NCBI RefSeq assembly: GCF_003171515.1
Contig: NC_089393.1
Span: 1,054,001-1,118,000 of the forward strand
Length of the DNA stretch: 64,000 nt
Reading direction: 5' to 3'
Source: Pyrenophora tritici-repentis
Lineage: Eukaryota; Ascomycota; Dothideomycetes; Pleosporales; Pleosporaceae
Below the pieces are notes generated by a model. The model made no database searches and was not told where the DNA came from. It saw only the letters and a list, made by a program, of their open reading frames with translations. Shown here one piece after another: positions 25,373-38,201 of this stretch; the first letter of the stretch is position 1, and each line of letters starts with the position of its first letter. The translations under genes and the position numbers were made by a program.

Positions 25373-27015
25373 GTCAAAGCTGGGCGCTATGTCGTGCATA
25401 CGAATCTGTAGGGTACTATACAATCTGCGATGCTTCCAAAGAGCCGGTACGATAGTGGGCGTGAGATGAGACGAAGAGATGAAAAGACGATGATGATGGT
25501 GCATGATGAAATTCGTCGATTCGTTGTGGTTACATCATGGCCCGCTTCTGACCAGGGCATACATCTCACATGCCCCTCTCCCAATGGCCACAGTCGTGTA
25601 GCGTGCAATGGCAGCTAAGCTGGTGTACGGTAGAGGTGCGTTGCACGTGCAAAAGCAACCAAGGATATCTTGCAGAGCAACCTATAGTCTCCTCTACCAC
25701 AACCTTCACCAATTGCTCTTCTCGGCGGTACCTGCTGCATCGGGGGAAGCCTCTCCCCACCTCAGGCTCCCAGTGACTACTTAGTTCTCGCCATGATGAA
25801 GCGGACAAATGCAGTGCCGTGTCGCACAGGGTCGCCAGTGGTCAACGTGTATTGTCTGGCAGCCTCACCGAGTGCGAGTGCGCGTGGCTTGGGGTGATCG
25901 GCGAGGAGCTGTTCTCCGACACGATGCGCTACCGTGGCCCTGGACAGGGAGCAATAGCACATTGGCGAACGCCCTCTATTGTGGCACTTTCGGGCACACG
26001 ACTATCCGTTTCGCAAGCCCCAACCCATGTCTGTGGCCCCTCTGCCGCGATTGACGAGTCTCGCAGCCGGGGCGTTTGGTGGCGCCTGTCACGGCAGCCC
26101 GTCCCAGCTCATGATATGACAAAACCCAACTGACACTGACACTGACGGGCGCAGACATGTGGCCCCAGGAAACAGGAGAGGAGACAGGAGACGGGAGATG
26201 CAAGGCTCATGTCGCGTCAGTCGGCCCAATGCGTGTGCTTGTCGGCGCCGCCGGCCATGTTAAACTTCCTACATCATCTGCGCGAACCGAGGAAGGGCAG
26301 CCAACGGCAGTGCAGCGCAGCGCAGAGCATCGCGCCCGTCGACGACGCTTGGTTTACAGTGCTTTCGAATAGACCGATTTTGACGCCGCCAGCCAGGCGA
26401 TATGCGACCACCCGCGAACCGCATAGCCACTATTTCGGGCTCCACCGACCATCAGGAGGGCGCCCAATTGGCCCGGGGCGCCGTCGACGCTGCCCCCAGA
26501 GGATCCATGAAGCCGAAGTGGCTCGAATGGATCATCGCCAGGATTGTGCCAAATTCACGGCCGTCGCTCTGAGACCTCAATTATCCCTCGCGGGGTTAGC
26601 AGGCGGCGTCGAACGAAAGCCACGCGTTATAAGCAAGTACTGCACCCTCATCTGAGCAAACCCCCATGTCGCGACTATAAAGCACCTTATAGCGCCCGCT
26701 GTAGCTCCTTCCACTTCCCCAGCTATCACACAGGCGGCACCGACCTATCCGCCCACTGGGTCATTTCGTCATTGATCCTCTTTCTCATCTCACCCAGATC
26801 TCATCTGGACTGGACCCTGACTCTCGGCCGCCTCCAACTCTCCAACATTAGTCCAGAAAAGCCGACGCTCTGCACCGGAACTTTGATTCACGACTGTTGC
26901 CTGTTGCACCCAGCTCGCCCGACTCGTGTCCATCCATTCATACCATCCACACGCCTTTCCGACCAACCGGCCCTGCTGACGTCCGCTGTTCCTGCAGTAG
27001 CCTTGCCGTCACACT
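25373..27015. other. Intergenic, long divergent promoter region
   Basis: About 1.6 kb upstream of two divergent genes. Several ORFs overlap here but none has splice support or a recognisable motif. The 3' part (26680-27010) is CT-rich and leader-like. Confidence 0.5.
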
Positions 27016-27756
27016 ATGGCGAGCTTACCCGGATTCACCTCAAACTTCCCTGCGGGATACCCAACCTTCCAGACTCGCGGGAACACTTTCGCACGCGGTA
27101 GCACATCGTCGGGAGAATCACCCTCTGCTCCGAACACTGCATCTGAACCCCACTTTGATATTTTCGACTGGCACCCCGCCTATCAAAGCTGCCAGCGTTA
27201 TTTCCTCGACCATGCTCAGCACGAACACGGTGTACAGGCCGTCTGCGCTCTCATCAACATCTGCCTGCCGTTTCAATGGACGCAACATCCCCTCATGAAC
27301 GCCTCGGGACCGCTACCTCACTCATCTGGGCCGGCCGCGTATAATATGCCATGGCCGCGCCAAGGTCCCGTCACCAATTCCAGAGGTCAACCAGCTCCCG
27401 CCTGGGTGTCTCTTGTACCATTCATCCGCCGACTTGTCATCACGGGAATGGACAGTTCAGGTATCATGCATGGTTTCTTTGGTGAAGACTGGAGAAAAGG
27501 CGTTGGTCCAATGCACGAGTGTGAGCGGCGCAACTATCTGTTTGCCGCCAAGAGCGTAGGATGGGCCAAGGTCAAATGCCAGTACGACATGTCACCACAC
27601 GAAACAGTCCCCTACTTGAAGCCATTACAGGAGGTACAGCTGGCCGAAATTGAGGGCGCTGAGAAAACCTGGAGTCAATGGCTAGCCATGGAGGACTGGA
27701 TGGTGGGCCCGAGGGCACCGGATGCAGACGAAGATGCGCACCGCCGTGCATCGTGA
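27016..27756 (+). CDS. Conserved-looking 246-aa protein, unknown function
   Basis: Single exon with start MASLPGFTSNFPAGYPTFQT. The body is rich in aromatic residues and has a compact, ordered look: DIFDWHPAYQSCQRYF, then WVSLVPFIRRLVITGMDSSG, then HGFFGEDWRKGVG and ERRNYLFAAKSVGWAKV. No signal peptide, membrane segment or known catalytic motif is visible. The ordered composition and preceding leader-like sequence support a real gene. Family not recognised. Confidence 0.72.
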   Translation: MASLPGFTSNFPAGYPTFQTRGNTFARGSTSSGESPSAPNTASEPHFDIFDWHPAYQSCQRYFLDHAQHEHGVQAVCALINICLPFQWTQHPLMNASGPLPHSSGPAAYNMPWPRQGPVTNSRGQPAPAWVSLVPFIRRLVITGMDSSGIMHGFFGEDWRKGVGPMHECERRNYLFAAKSVGWAKVKCQYDMSPHETVPYLKPLQEVQLAEIEGAEKTWSQWLAMEDWMVGPRAPDADEDAHRRAS

Positions 27757-28521
27757 GAACTGACTCGGAGTATGGCGTTTTCAGCTGCATCATGATAGTT
27801 AGCTATGCAAGCTGGTTTTAGGCACAAGAATAGTGCGCGTGCGGCTTCTTGGGATTTTCATGGGCTGGGCTCCACGGTCGGCATCGTCCGGCGTCGGGTT
27901 GCACATTCAAGTACCACGACATGAGCGGAACGCTCATTGGAATATCTAGTTATAATCCAAACTGTCTTTTCCAGGCGCCTACTGTGCCCAGTAATTTCAA
28001 ATCGATGCAAATAGGACATGTTTACAATTAGCTCCTTGTCGCTTCTACTAAAATGCGGTTTCGAATTCTGAATCACGTGCCAACAGGCCTACGGGGATAC
28101 GAAGCTTCTTGCCCTCATGAACAGTCCCCAAAGAAAGCACCACCTCATCATGTGCGACCGCCAAACTATTTTACTGATTCCTGGTCAGGTAAGAGAGGCG
28201 CGCTATTGTCGTTTATGAGAATTTAGCATCGGTACCCCTGTGTGTACCTTGTGGATAAAAACAATTCCCTTGGCGTACATGTGCAATGTACTTCTACTAT
28301 AAGTTTCCAGAATAATAGCATTTCTTTTAATCCAGGGATGGACGTGGCCTGCCTTCCACGGTTGACATGAGGGGTGAGGCCTCTTACATGCCAAGAAACT
28401 TCGGCAAGCCATCAGCCTCGACCACGGCCATCTTTGTTCTTCACGCGTCACGCTTCGTGTTCCTTTTTTGTCGCCAACTACCCGCAGTATTTTCCGGGCC
28501 GTCTCTATCTACACATGAGCC
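27757..28521. other. Intergenic region
   Basis: Same-strand spacer upstream of the Med5 gene. No ORF, RNA gene or repeat supported. Confidence 0.55.
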
Positions 28522-31500
28522 ATGGAGTCCGTGGTCGATGAATGGAAAGCGTTTTTGTCTCGCTGTATTGCGAGCCGGATTCCACCAGACGTCTTCGCGG
28601 CCGCAGTCGCGCAGCTCCACGCGAAGTCTCCCCTGCCAGGTCGAAAGCTTGCTGCCCTGGTGCTTCTCCCACGCGCTGCAGGCATCGACCCGCGTTCCAT
28701 TGCGATTCTCGAACAATTACTAGCCTTGAAAAAGGTCGACGCATCTGATGTCTTAACGGTGACCTTTTTGCACTCCAAGGATCGGCGTCCGATTAACACA
28801 GGGGACGAAAAGGCACCTAAAGATGCACAATGGAGCAACCCCCCAGAACTAGAGGAGATTATTTTTCATCGACTGCACAAGGCCTTTGCCTCGGAGGAGC
28901 GTCCTGTCAATAATACTGAAGGGCTGCGCACGCTTATTGTCGTTACAAGATGGATGCAGGTAATGGTGACATCGCATACCAGCGATACCATGATCCAGGC
29001 CATGGCTGGCATACAACAGCCACATCAGCAGTCCATCAACGCCAGAGAAGGCCTTGCCATGCTTGTAATCGGTGTTATAGAAAACCCAAGAATATTGGCT
29101 ATCTTGAGCAATCCCAAAGGCAAAGGTAAGCTGTCCCAATCTGATATCCACCCAATTGTTGTTTGCGCATACACATCGCGATACATCAGCATGTCAATCG
29201 CTCATAAATACTTAGATGTTCGAAAGAATTTCGTTCAGTCGCTGTCCTCGTTCATTCCTTTCCTCCACAACAACTCCGCCGGATCACAAACATCCTTGTC
29301 ATTAGCAAATAGACTAGAAATGTCACAAAAGCAACACGACTTCTTCGAGAAGCTTCCGAATGTTAACGGTGAGCGGAACGAGAGTACCGGTCTGGAAGTT
29401 GCTGCATTGCAACTTGACGCGGTGATGGAGCTTCCCCAGGTCAACACGCGGCCTGGTCTTTATGTGTTTCTGAACGCCTTGGTATGTAGTCAAGCTCATG
29501 GATAGGTTTGCCGCTAACAGGAATAAGCTTGTCGCGCGGCCTCTGACTGACGACTTCACGATCATTAGTCACCTGCATTCACGATATAAGGTAGGCTACC
29601 CATTGGGTATTCCACAGGGTTCTGACTTGCAGCAGTTGGAGCCTCAGAATATGGCAACTGATTTGATCACTGCTGCGTTCGATATCCTCGCAAACGCCAT
29701 GTACCGCAACGAACAATCAGAAACGCTGTTCTACTTGAAGTCTTTCCTTATCAACAAGGTGCCCATACTTCTCACGCAATTGTCCGGGTCAATATTCCCA
29801 ATGACAGTTGAGATGTGTATCACCCAGGCACTCAGTCATGTCGATCCCCATGCTTTTCCGTCATTCTCGCAAGGTTTCGACGACATCATGGGGAGTAACA
29901 ACTCCCTTTCTGACGTTCGACAAGATTTCCTCAATGCCTGTGCACTCCATGGCCTCATTGCAGCGGGTACCGTGGAGCGGTTGCTGGGCGAAGCCCCCAT
30001 GCAAGGACCGCCAGCGAAGAGATACGAGAGGAAAGAACTGCTGAATCAGTGCAAAACAAACTTTGATAAGATCAGCTTATATATTGACGAACTTGAGAAT
30101 GTAGATGGTAATGCCGGCGCCATCGTCGCCGCAGTCACAGATGTATGACATGTTTGTATCGTCCGTGGAAGCAGGCTTACTGACGCAATATAGTTTATAG
30201 CACACCTCTGCGAGACTCAGACGACTATGTATCTGAAGCAGTTGTCCTGCTTGATCTTCAGGAAGCCTCAGGCAATGGACGTGATGCTTCAATTCACCTC
30301 CCCACCCAGCATTTTGCGGCCACTATGCCAGTTCCTCGACGACTGGCACTATGATAGCGACCAAGGTAGGAGATCTAACCAAAACCAATGCGACTACTTG
30401 CTGATTGTCATAGGTGAGCATCAACCAGTCTACGATGAATTTGGTGCGATACTCGTTTGTATAATGACGTTCATGTACCGTTACGATCTGACGTACCACG
30501 ACATCGGTATTGGACATGACTCTTTCGTCGCTAAACTCATGCAGCGCGGGCACCATGGTATGCTGCCAGATGAGTTGACTGAAGAGCAGGGAAAGCACCT
30601 TGGTAATTGGCTAAAGGGGCTCTACGACTCTGACAAGGAAGGACTTAGCAATGAGGTGTTTGCTTCTTGTCGCCCACAGGAGTTCTATCTGACAGTTCCA
30701 ACATTATTCAGACAGACAGTCGTGGCTTGTTCTACAGGCGTGTTATCTTTCGAGACCGTCAAGGGTGGCTTGGAGTGTAAGCACGCTGATGTTGACGTCT
30801 TGGAATGCGAGGGACTGACTGAATATAGATCTCGGAGAAACATTCCTTTTGCCGTCTCTAATCGGGGGTCTCACCTGGATGGCTTCCTATGCGCTCTTAC
30901 AGACCCATAACGACCTTGATGCGATGATACGCATTTTCAACGAGGTTATACTCTCAAGTCCAACATCCGGTGATGCACAGGCTATGCACTCGACAATTAT
31001 AGCGATAGTATCCAGCCGCCTCGAGAAATGCTTCCGCACACTGCAGCGCCGCGAGCCGAATCGCACTACTCTGGAGCCATTTATTCAAGCGATCAAGGCA
31101 CACTCTCATTACGAACGTACCGCATATGCCACCTTGAAGGAACTTGATCAATGGACGAACGTGCCCCATAGTACACTGAATACATCTCTTCGACATACTG
31201 TACAGCAGCTGTCGCAGTGGGCTTCCACTGCATCATTACAGCCGAATCCGCCCAGCTATACCCATCGTCAGATCTACGCTTCGCTGAAAATGCTAGGCGC
31301 AACTAGGACGTTGCGGGCCATCGTAGAAGAGGTAAAAAACCAAACAGATGCTGGCAACGGTGCAGCTGCACTTGACATTGGTATCTCCATAATTTGTGCG
31401 CCTATGGTAGAAGATAGCCCAGTATCAGTAGACTGGGTGGCCAGCCAGATAGTGGCACCAGCGCCACAGCGAACTCGCATGAATCTGAGGGAGATTCTCA

Positions 31501-31988
31501 AACAAGAGTTCGACTGTGCGGCAAACCTCGTTGCAACAGACCCGCTAACAGCAGAAACAATTGTACGCCTACATCGTCGTGTGGAAGCACACTTTGCCTC
31601 ACTCAGCGAGACCGGACTTCAGGCACCACCAATTAACATCCCTAGTGTACACATTGGAGATATGCAGTCGCAAACGATCTCAGACGACTTGAATCGAGCC
31701 ATTGACGATGCGGCAGCGGCAAGTATCGTTGAAGACATTTCCAACATGGACAACAAAGCGCTTCAAAGAAGTATGGATGAGCTTACCGCATCCGAAGGTC
31801 TGGATTTGTCGAGCATCGGGATGGGCAATGGCGATTCAGGGACGGGCGATATGGGTACGGATCTGGGCAACCTACCTGACTTGGACCTGGGTGATATGGG
31901 AAGTATGGGAATGGACATGGACATGGATATGGGTATGGGAGGTGGCGGAGGTGATGATGACTGGGGATTGGACTTTGATAACATGTAG
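28522..31988 (+). CDS. MED5: Mediator complex subunit 5 (Med5/Nut1)
   Basis: Five exons (28522-29481, 29528-30142, 30194-30365, 30414-30776, 30829-31988) join in phase to 1089 aa, usual for fungal Med5. The N-terminus WKAFLSRCIASRIPPDVFAA and the helical blocks ETQTTMYLKQL, QFTSPPSILRPLCQFLDDW and LPSLIGGLTWM match what I know of the family. The C-terminus is a Met/Asp/Gly repeat (MGMDMDMDMGMGGGGG) followed by the acidic-aromatic tail DDDWGLDFDNM. Med5 is a nuclear tail-module subunit of Mediator that couples activators to RNA polymerase II. The second exon uses an AAG acceptor, chosen for phase. Confidence 0.9.
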
Positions 31989-32358
31989 GAGAGGCTTCTT
32001 CTACAAAGGATTGGGTAAGAGGGGTTGGATACAGAAAACATTGTTATCTTATTAATTCACTATTATCTAGCTTAACATGCGAGAAGCAGCGAGAGAAATG
32101 AAATAGAATATTTATTTTCGTGGTAGCCGTGTATACGTGCCGTGAGTACGTACCGAGGCAACTGTACTACAAGTAGGGCGGGGTGAGCGGTGTAGGCGCA
32201 TAGCTCCGAAAGCTCCTGCCCCACATTCACATACCGCGTAGACATCATCGCAAAGCCGTCCAATTTTGGGCACCGCGTCAATCCCAGTAATCGGCGTACA
32301 GAAACAAGGTGCAAGGGAGCACATTGATTTGATACCTTATCATAGCCTAAACACCAAG
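31989..32358. other. Intergenic region
   Basis: Short same-strand spacer between MED5 and an SDR gene. Nothing supported. Confidence 0.55.
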
Positions 32359-33459
32359 ATGCCATACGAACTCAAGGGCAGAAATGTTCTCATCACCGGA
32401 GGATCAGCGTGAGTTGCTTATGTTGCATAGCTTGCATGCTTTGGGAATGCTTGCCAGAGAGTCATAAAGTCAGATGCTAACAGTCCTTCAGGGGCCTCGG
32501 TGAATTGCTCAGCATAACATTTGCAAAAGAAGGTGCCAATGTAGCCATCAACTACTTTAACCGCATTGAGCCTGCACAGAAAGTACAGAAGCAATGTCAA
32601 GAGCTAGGTGTCAAGGCTGTGCTCATCAGGGCGGTATGTTTTACGCACAGATTCAGGATGATGGAGCAGGACTGAGAGTGATAGGACATAACATCGACGT
32701 CAGAAGCGAAACGGGTTGTCAAAGAGACGATTGAGCAGCTAGGCGGACTAGACATTATTCTTGCCAATGCAGTATGTATGCCCGACTATTAATGCTACCA
32801 CATATCTCTCGTCATGATAAGATGCAGGTTGCTGACACGAAAATAGGGCTGGACGCGTTTCTCTGAGTGGGCAGATCTAGACTCGATGTCTGAAGAAGAT
32901 TGGGACAAGTGCTGGAGCGCCAATGTCAAAGTACCCAAGACACTGCTTTCAGAAGCCAGAGCTAAATTCGACGCCAATCCCGATGGTGGTCTCATGATCA
33001 CCACGGGAAGTATCGCTGTACGTCAGCCTGCTTAGCGTTGAAGACGTTTCTGCACAAGATTGACAAGAATTTACTAACGGAGTAATTAGGCTATCGGACA
33101 AGGAGGAAGCAGTATGCCCTACGCCGTCACCAAAGCAGCACAGTTCCAGCTCGTCAAGTGCCTGGCCGTCACGGTTGGCCCCAAGATACGCGTCAACACC
33201 GTCCTACCCGGTTTATTGTTGACCGAGTGGGTATGTAACAGAGAGAAACTCGAGTGAATGTCGTATACAGCTCCTAACAATGATGCAGGGACGGAATTAT
33301 TCGCCGGAGCAGATTAAAGGGCTCAAGGATCGTGCGCCACTCAAGCAAGAGACGTTTTTGGACGATTGCGTGGCTGCTTTTGTGATGCTGGCCAAGAATA
33401 CCAGTATGACGGGTATGCGTGTTCAGGTGGATGCAGGGCTTAATGTTCAGGGTGCTTGA
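32359..33459 (+). CDS. Short-chain dehydrogenase/reductase
   Basis: Six exons (32359-32408, 32492-32633, 32685-32771, 32847-33017, 33090-33230, 33289-33459) give 253 aa with all phases agreeing. The cofactor motif ITGGSAGLGE is split by the first intron. Other motifs are DITSTSEA, LANAGW (NNAG equivalent), the Ser in MITTGSIAA, the Tyr-x3-Lys in YAVTKAA, and VNTVLPGLLLTEW. The end MRVQVDAGLNVQG is typical of classical SDRs. NAD(P)-dependent oxidoreductase of unknown substrate. High intron density for a small gene, but each junction restores a known SDR motif. Confidence 0.88.
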
Positions 33460-33771
33460 TGGGTGGATGCAGGGTGGTCTACTTGTCATTGTATAAATAG
33501 AGTCACTTGCTGAGTCAAAACGACTGTGGTACCCATATAGATTTGAACCGTAGGATCAAACATCAGCTGAATGCCGTTTGTAGTGATCAAACGCGTAGGT
33601 TAACCAGATTCATAATGCCTGGCATGAGTAGCGCCGTAACCTCGGCCGTGGGTTGCCTTTGCACCCCACGACGCTAGTTAATTGAAGCTGCAGGACCCAG
33701 TTCCCCGCGTCTCCAACTTCCGCATCTCCGCAAATGTCATGACTCTCAAACAATTATAGCATTCCCCCATC
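33460..33771. other. Intergenic region
   Basis: Spacer of about 310 bases upstream of the malonyl transacylase gene; no gene seen. Confidence 0.5.
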
Positions 33772-35055
33772 ATGTCTAGCTTCGCCATGCCTGTCTGTAG
33801 AGCGCGTTTGCTGCGGAGGTGCATGCGATGCGGCGAGCGGAGGGAGAGCTGTCAGCCTTCACGTCGGCGATGGATGAGCAGCGTGCGGGAATCCCCAACC
33901 AAGAGGCCGAAGACAGCTATTTTCTTCCCTGGTGCGTTCTTGAAGCATTTGTACATATGGTCAACCCATGCTCCAGAATACTGACAGTCAATAGGCCAGG
34001 GCGTCCAACGCGTAGGAATGACCACACCATGGTTAGAAGCCTTCCCCAACACAGCCAAACCTATCCTCGAAGAAATCGACGACACGCTCAAACTTCCTCT
34101 CACCAAGACGATAGAATCCGGTACCAATGCCGAGCTCACCAAAACCGAGAACGCGCAACCAGCCATCATGGCGACTTCAATCCTCATACTACGGATATTG
34201 GAGAATGATTTCGGCTTCAAGACAGACGCGCGCGTCGATATCACCCTCGGGCATTCTCTGGGCGAATTTGCAGCTCTAGTAGCTGGCGGCTATCTCACCT
34301 TCCGCGACGCGCTGCAAATGGTGCGCAAACGAGCTGAGGTCATGAGCAAATGCAGCCAAGAAGCCGTAGAAAGAGACGGAGGCGAGTTCGGCATGGTAGC
34401 ACTGGTGTGTGAATCCGAGGAGCGCATGCAGGCGCTCATCAACGGCATCCACGAGTTCCTCGCGCACGGCTCCAAGGCTGACTCTCACGACCACCTCCCC
34501 GCCGTCCAACAAGTCACCATTGCCAACCTCAACTCGAAGAACCAGATCGTTCTAAGCGGGAAGATTACGAGGATAAACACGCTGCTTACCAACTTGCGCC
34601 AGTTCGGAGGCCACGATCCCCGACACGTCCGCTTGAAGTCCGACGCGCCCTTCCATAGCTTGCTTATGAAACCCGCCCAGGAAACGATGAAGCGCATACT
34701 CTACAAGCAGACGGAAGACGGTCGCGATATCGTAACTTGGCCGGGCATCATGCCGTGCATATCGAATGTGTCGGGCAAGCCATTCCAAGATAAAGAGCAG
34801 CTGAAAGACTTGCTTGCGAGAAGTTGCGCTGAAACGGTGCAGTGGTGGAAGAGCATTAAGTATCTCCATGAGGAAGAGAAGATCATGCGATACGTAGGCA
34901 TCGGGCCGGGGAAAGTAGGCAGGAATCTTGTCGGCAAAGAAGTGGGCATGAAGGGCGCGGTTAAAGGTGGTGGAGTTTGGGGCATTACGAGCCCCAAGGA
35001 AATGGAAGAGGTTGTTAGGGCGTTGGATGATACTGAGAATATTGACCTGGAATGA
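33772..35055 (+). CDS. MCT1: Mitochondrial malonyl-CoA:ACP transacylase
   Basis: Two exons (33772-33931, 33995-35055) give 406 aa. The first exon encodes a presequence free of acidic residues over its first 20 positions and rich in Arg (MSSFAMPVCRARLLRRCMRC) and then the fold's first strand (KTAIFFPG). The intron splits the FFPGQG motif. The nucleophile elbow is GHSLGEFAAL, the conserved Arg follows in MVRKRAEVM, and the catalytic His lies in DAPFHSLLM. It loads malonyl groups onto the mitochondrial acyl carrier protein for type II fatty-acid synthesis, which supplies octanoate for lipoate. The second exon alone would lack the presequence and GQG strand. Confidence 0.9.
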
Positions 35056-35215
35056 TGGATGGATGCTAATAAACGGAATGTGGAATCTGTCTAGGAGGTT
35101 TGATTTCATCGATACCCCTCTGCGACTTTGCCTTGTAAGATCTGCTGCTAAGCATCGATATCACTTCTATATGCCTTCCTACCTCTGCGTGATGGATTAA
35201 GACATATTCTAATAA

Positions 35216-37959
35216 GGAGTCAATCTACTGGCTGAATATACAATCGTGTGGCTCGGGGACATTGTAATTGACGACCCTCGACACCCGTCCAGGGTCCCCT
35301 CAGAAACAGCGAAGCCCAAGCCTGATAAGCACATAACGCAGAAATCCATCGACGACTTGACTTCGCGGTTTAGTGTGCTTGAGATTGAAGAACTCGCAGT
35401 CGAAGGACCGGACAGCATTGAGCAAACGAAGCCTGCTGCCACGCCAGCACCTCCCCCCAAGGTTGTGTATACCCTGGAGACTATTGACGAAGGTCGATGG
35501 TTTGCTATGTACTGTTTGTTACGCGATTATAACAGTATAAAGGCTGTTAACATAATGGTTTGGGAAAGTTTCTGCAGAGATCATGCCAATAAGAGTCAGA
35601 AAGCTGACTTTATGTCTGCTGCAGCAACCAGCCAGGCCGCTATGCAAATGATTAAGAGTCTTGTCCACAAATTCTCCAGTTTCTTTCCCGAGATAAAAGA
35701 CTCAAAAAGCTTCTACATCGAGCTTCTGCGTCAACCTGCTTTCAAAGAAGCGATGCGGAACGTCAAGTACGATGACCATGGGCCCCCTTTGGTTATGGCA
35801 CGAGTCGGCTTGTTCAAACACAGTGGTCTGGCGACTTTTTTTGAGACTTCGAATATGCTTGAGAGGTATCACCATCAAGCCGTGTTCTCATTGCGTCCCA
35901 CGACGATTCAACCCCTGATTGAGTCTGAGCATATACCGAATGATCTTCCTTCCTTCCATGCTCTCATCAACGCGCTCGAAGATATTGCAATTTTGATAGA
36001 TCTCGGCATAGAACTGCCTGCCATGGATAACTTTACGCAAACTTGGTACACATATCTCAAGCAACAGCGAGACGATAGGGCTAAGGAACAAAAGAAACAA
36101 AAACCTGCCAACCTGTCCATTGAGATGTTACTCTACACCGATCTCTATATCCAAACGCAAATGGTCTTCAACGACAAAATATCGGAGAAGCTTCAAGATC
36201 ATTACTTTGCTCTACATGAATATTTGATTGACACCGGCGATCATCTCGAAATACCCCGCATTTTAAGGCAAACATCCGATGCGAAGCGTAAACCCAACTT
36301 GAAGTCCTATCTCAAGGATGAACAAAAGACGACTCAGATCGCAAGGTTCATTATGGAGGACATCTTTTGTTCGGAGAGAGAGGCGCGAGCAAATGCCAAA
36401 GATCCCACAGATACCCATCCAGATACTAGCCTTAATCGGAAGGTGGGCGATTGAATATCAGCTAATCCATTCTTTGCTGGGCTATTATCATTTGTGGTTG
36501 CACATGCTGCGAGTGATATTTGGATTGTTGGTCAAAATAACAATGGGCAGACACTGGCTTTCGCACACCTGTACAACTTCTTCCGTCAATATCATAGTTC
36601 TAGCACCACAGACACATCTGACAAGATACTGTACAGGAAGTGGGCGGATTTGGAGAATACGATCAAAATCGTCGGCGAGTCTGGTCTATTCGTAGGCGAC
36701 AGGCCAAAATCAGTCCTTGCATGCGTCAGGCGTTTATTGATCACACATGGTGTGACGCCTAGTACAAGCATAGCAGCAGAAGAGAAACGTAGTGGGGGAC
36801 CTATGAAAATGGCTTTAACAGGCGAATTAAAGCTCACCACCACTCCACTCATCAACCTTCTTTTCGCCACAGGTGGGCCAGAAAACCCAGCCTTTCTCAA
36901 CATCACCAATAAGGAAATCTCTGATCTCGTCTTGAAGCAGAGTCGCAGTTACCAAGCTCGGGTCCCCGGCTATCAAGTTGACCAAAGGCCTGCAACATCA
37001 GACATTCTTATCATGTTCCGCTTGGTCTTTCAGCAAGAACTCTCGAGGATTCTTTTCCCTCACTTCAGCATTACGCCCACTATCATGGACCTGAATACAC
37101 AATTATACAAAGACTTATGGCACAGGATGAGCTCTGAGCTGCACAGTCCGCAACAATCAATTAAGTGGGTCCTAGAAGGTTCAGATTGGATTGATTGATT
37201 ACCGCTTTAAGCCTAGTAGTTACCTATAGGAGTTTAAGCCCTACCTAGATAGGTAAGTGGGTCTAGGAGAGTGACCGGATTGAATTGATTGTTGCGGAGT
37301 CTACTGAGCTGACGATCGTTTCATGGGATGCAAAAGCCACTGTAGCCATAAACATCGTGAACGAGGAGTGGAAGGTTCGCGACGGTCGTGATGAGATTGA
37401 CATCAAAAATCAGGATGTCCTGAAAGCAGGGTGTATCATAAGGAAGTACATAAAGAACCTGCAAACCAGGGATGATCAAGATATGACTTCTGGCTGGACA
37501 AACTTTTATAACAAATACATGAAGCAAGTACAAACTCTTAAAACCTATACTGGTCGATCACAGCTCACTCCTCTTCTTAGAAGCCTCTGCATACCAAATC
37601 CATTGCTCCTGAGTGAGAATGTGATTGCCATAATTCTTGACCGTAGCTATAAGGCGAATAGCAGAATGAGTGCAACAATTCCCGAAAATTGGAATCAAAT
37701 TCAACTGCAATTTCTACCCGATTCATTCCATGAAATTACCTCGGAACTGGAAACTGCTATAGAACTAGTTGATGGTGAGTTGCGTTGGGCTTCTGGACTG
37801 CTTAGCTTACCCGAACTGAACCTGCAAGGCGAGATGTGGGCAATGAGCAAGAGGGTGGAGGAGCAGCCAGTGAAAGAGCAACCAGTGGAGGAGCAGTTAA
37901 TGAAAGAGACAATTGAAGACGCCTCGGGGAAGCAGAAGGAGAAGGTGCTACGTGGTTGA
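35216..37959 (+). pseudogene. Broken DUF6604-like gene, 5'-truncated, with in-frame stop and MITE insertion
   Basis: One reading frame is open from 35216 to an in-frame TGA at 36452-36454, resumes in the same frame, and is cut again by the 162-bp element at 37142-37303. Leaving out the element and one target copy joins the two sides in the same frame. The first part has IDDLTSRFSVLEIEEL, a Pro linker, then WFAMYCLLRDYNSIK and FMSAAATSQAAM, a pattern I associate with the end of the fungal DUF6604 domain; this is from memory and unconfirmed. No ATG opens the frame and the domain's N-terminal half is absent, with only 160 bases between this frame and MCT1. No intron with matching phase removes the TGA. 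Function of intact relatives unknown. Confidence 0.65.
37142..37303. mobile_element. hAT-like MITE, copy 1
   Basis: 162-bp element inserted in the DUF6604-like pseudogene. Terminal inverted repeats are CACAGTCCGCAACAATCAAT at the left and, read inward from the right, TAGACTCCGCAACAATCAAT; an inner block of 16 bases (TCCGCAACAATCAATT) is perfectly inverted. It is flanked by the 8-bp direct repeat CTGAGCTG (37134-37141 and 37304-37311). An 8-bp duplication with YAxAx-type tips fits a non-autonomous hAT element. It has no coding capacity. The same sequence occurs at 48566-48727. Confidence 0.9.
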
Positions 37960-38201
37960 AACTGTTGCTACCCTGAATGAGTGTTGCAATAGTCTATCTA
38001 TGGTTATTTCTCTCCTTTTATTATTGGATATTCAAATTGTAGGATGTAATCTAGAGAGTCGATATTGAAATTTTGGTTGTTGAAATCGTGTAATGTTTAT
38101 ATCATGACAGCCTAAATCTATGACGATACCCTAAACTCTTGAAGACCCCCACGTCTACACATCCATTGTTACAATCTGACCGGAAGACCTAATCAATGAA
38201 A

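Noticed and set aside
26209..27101. Overlapping plus-strand ORFs before the 246-aa protein
   Set aside because: Composition is that of GC-rich upstream sequence; none joins in phase to the downstream gene.
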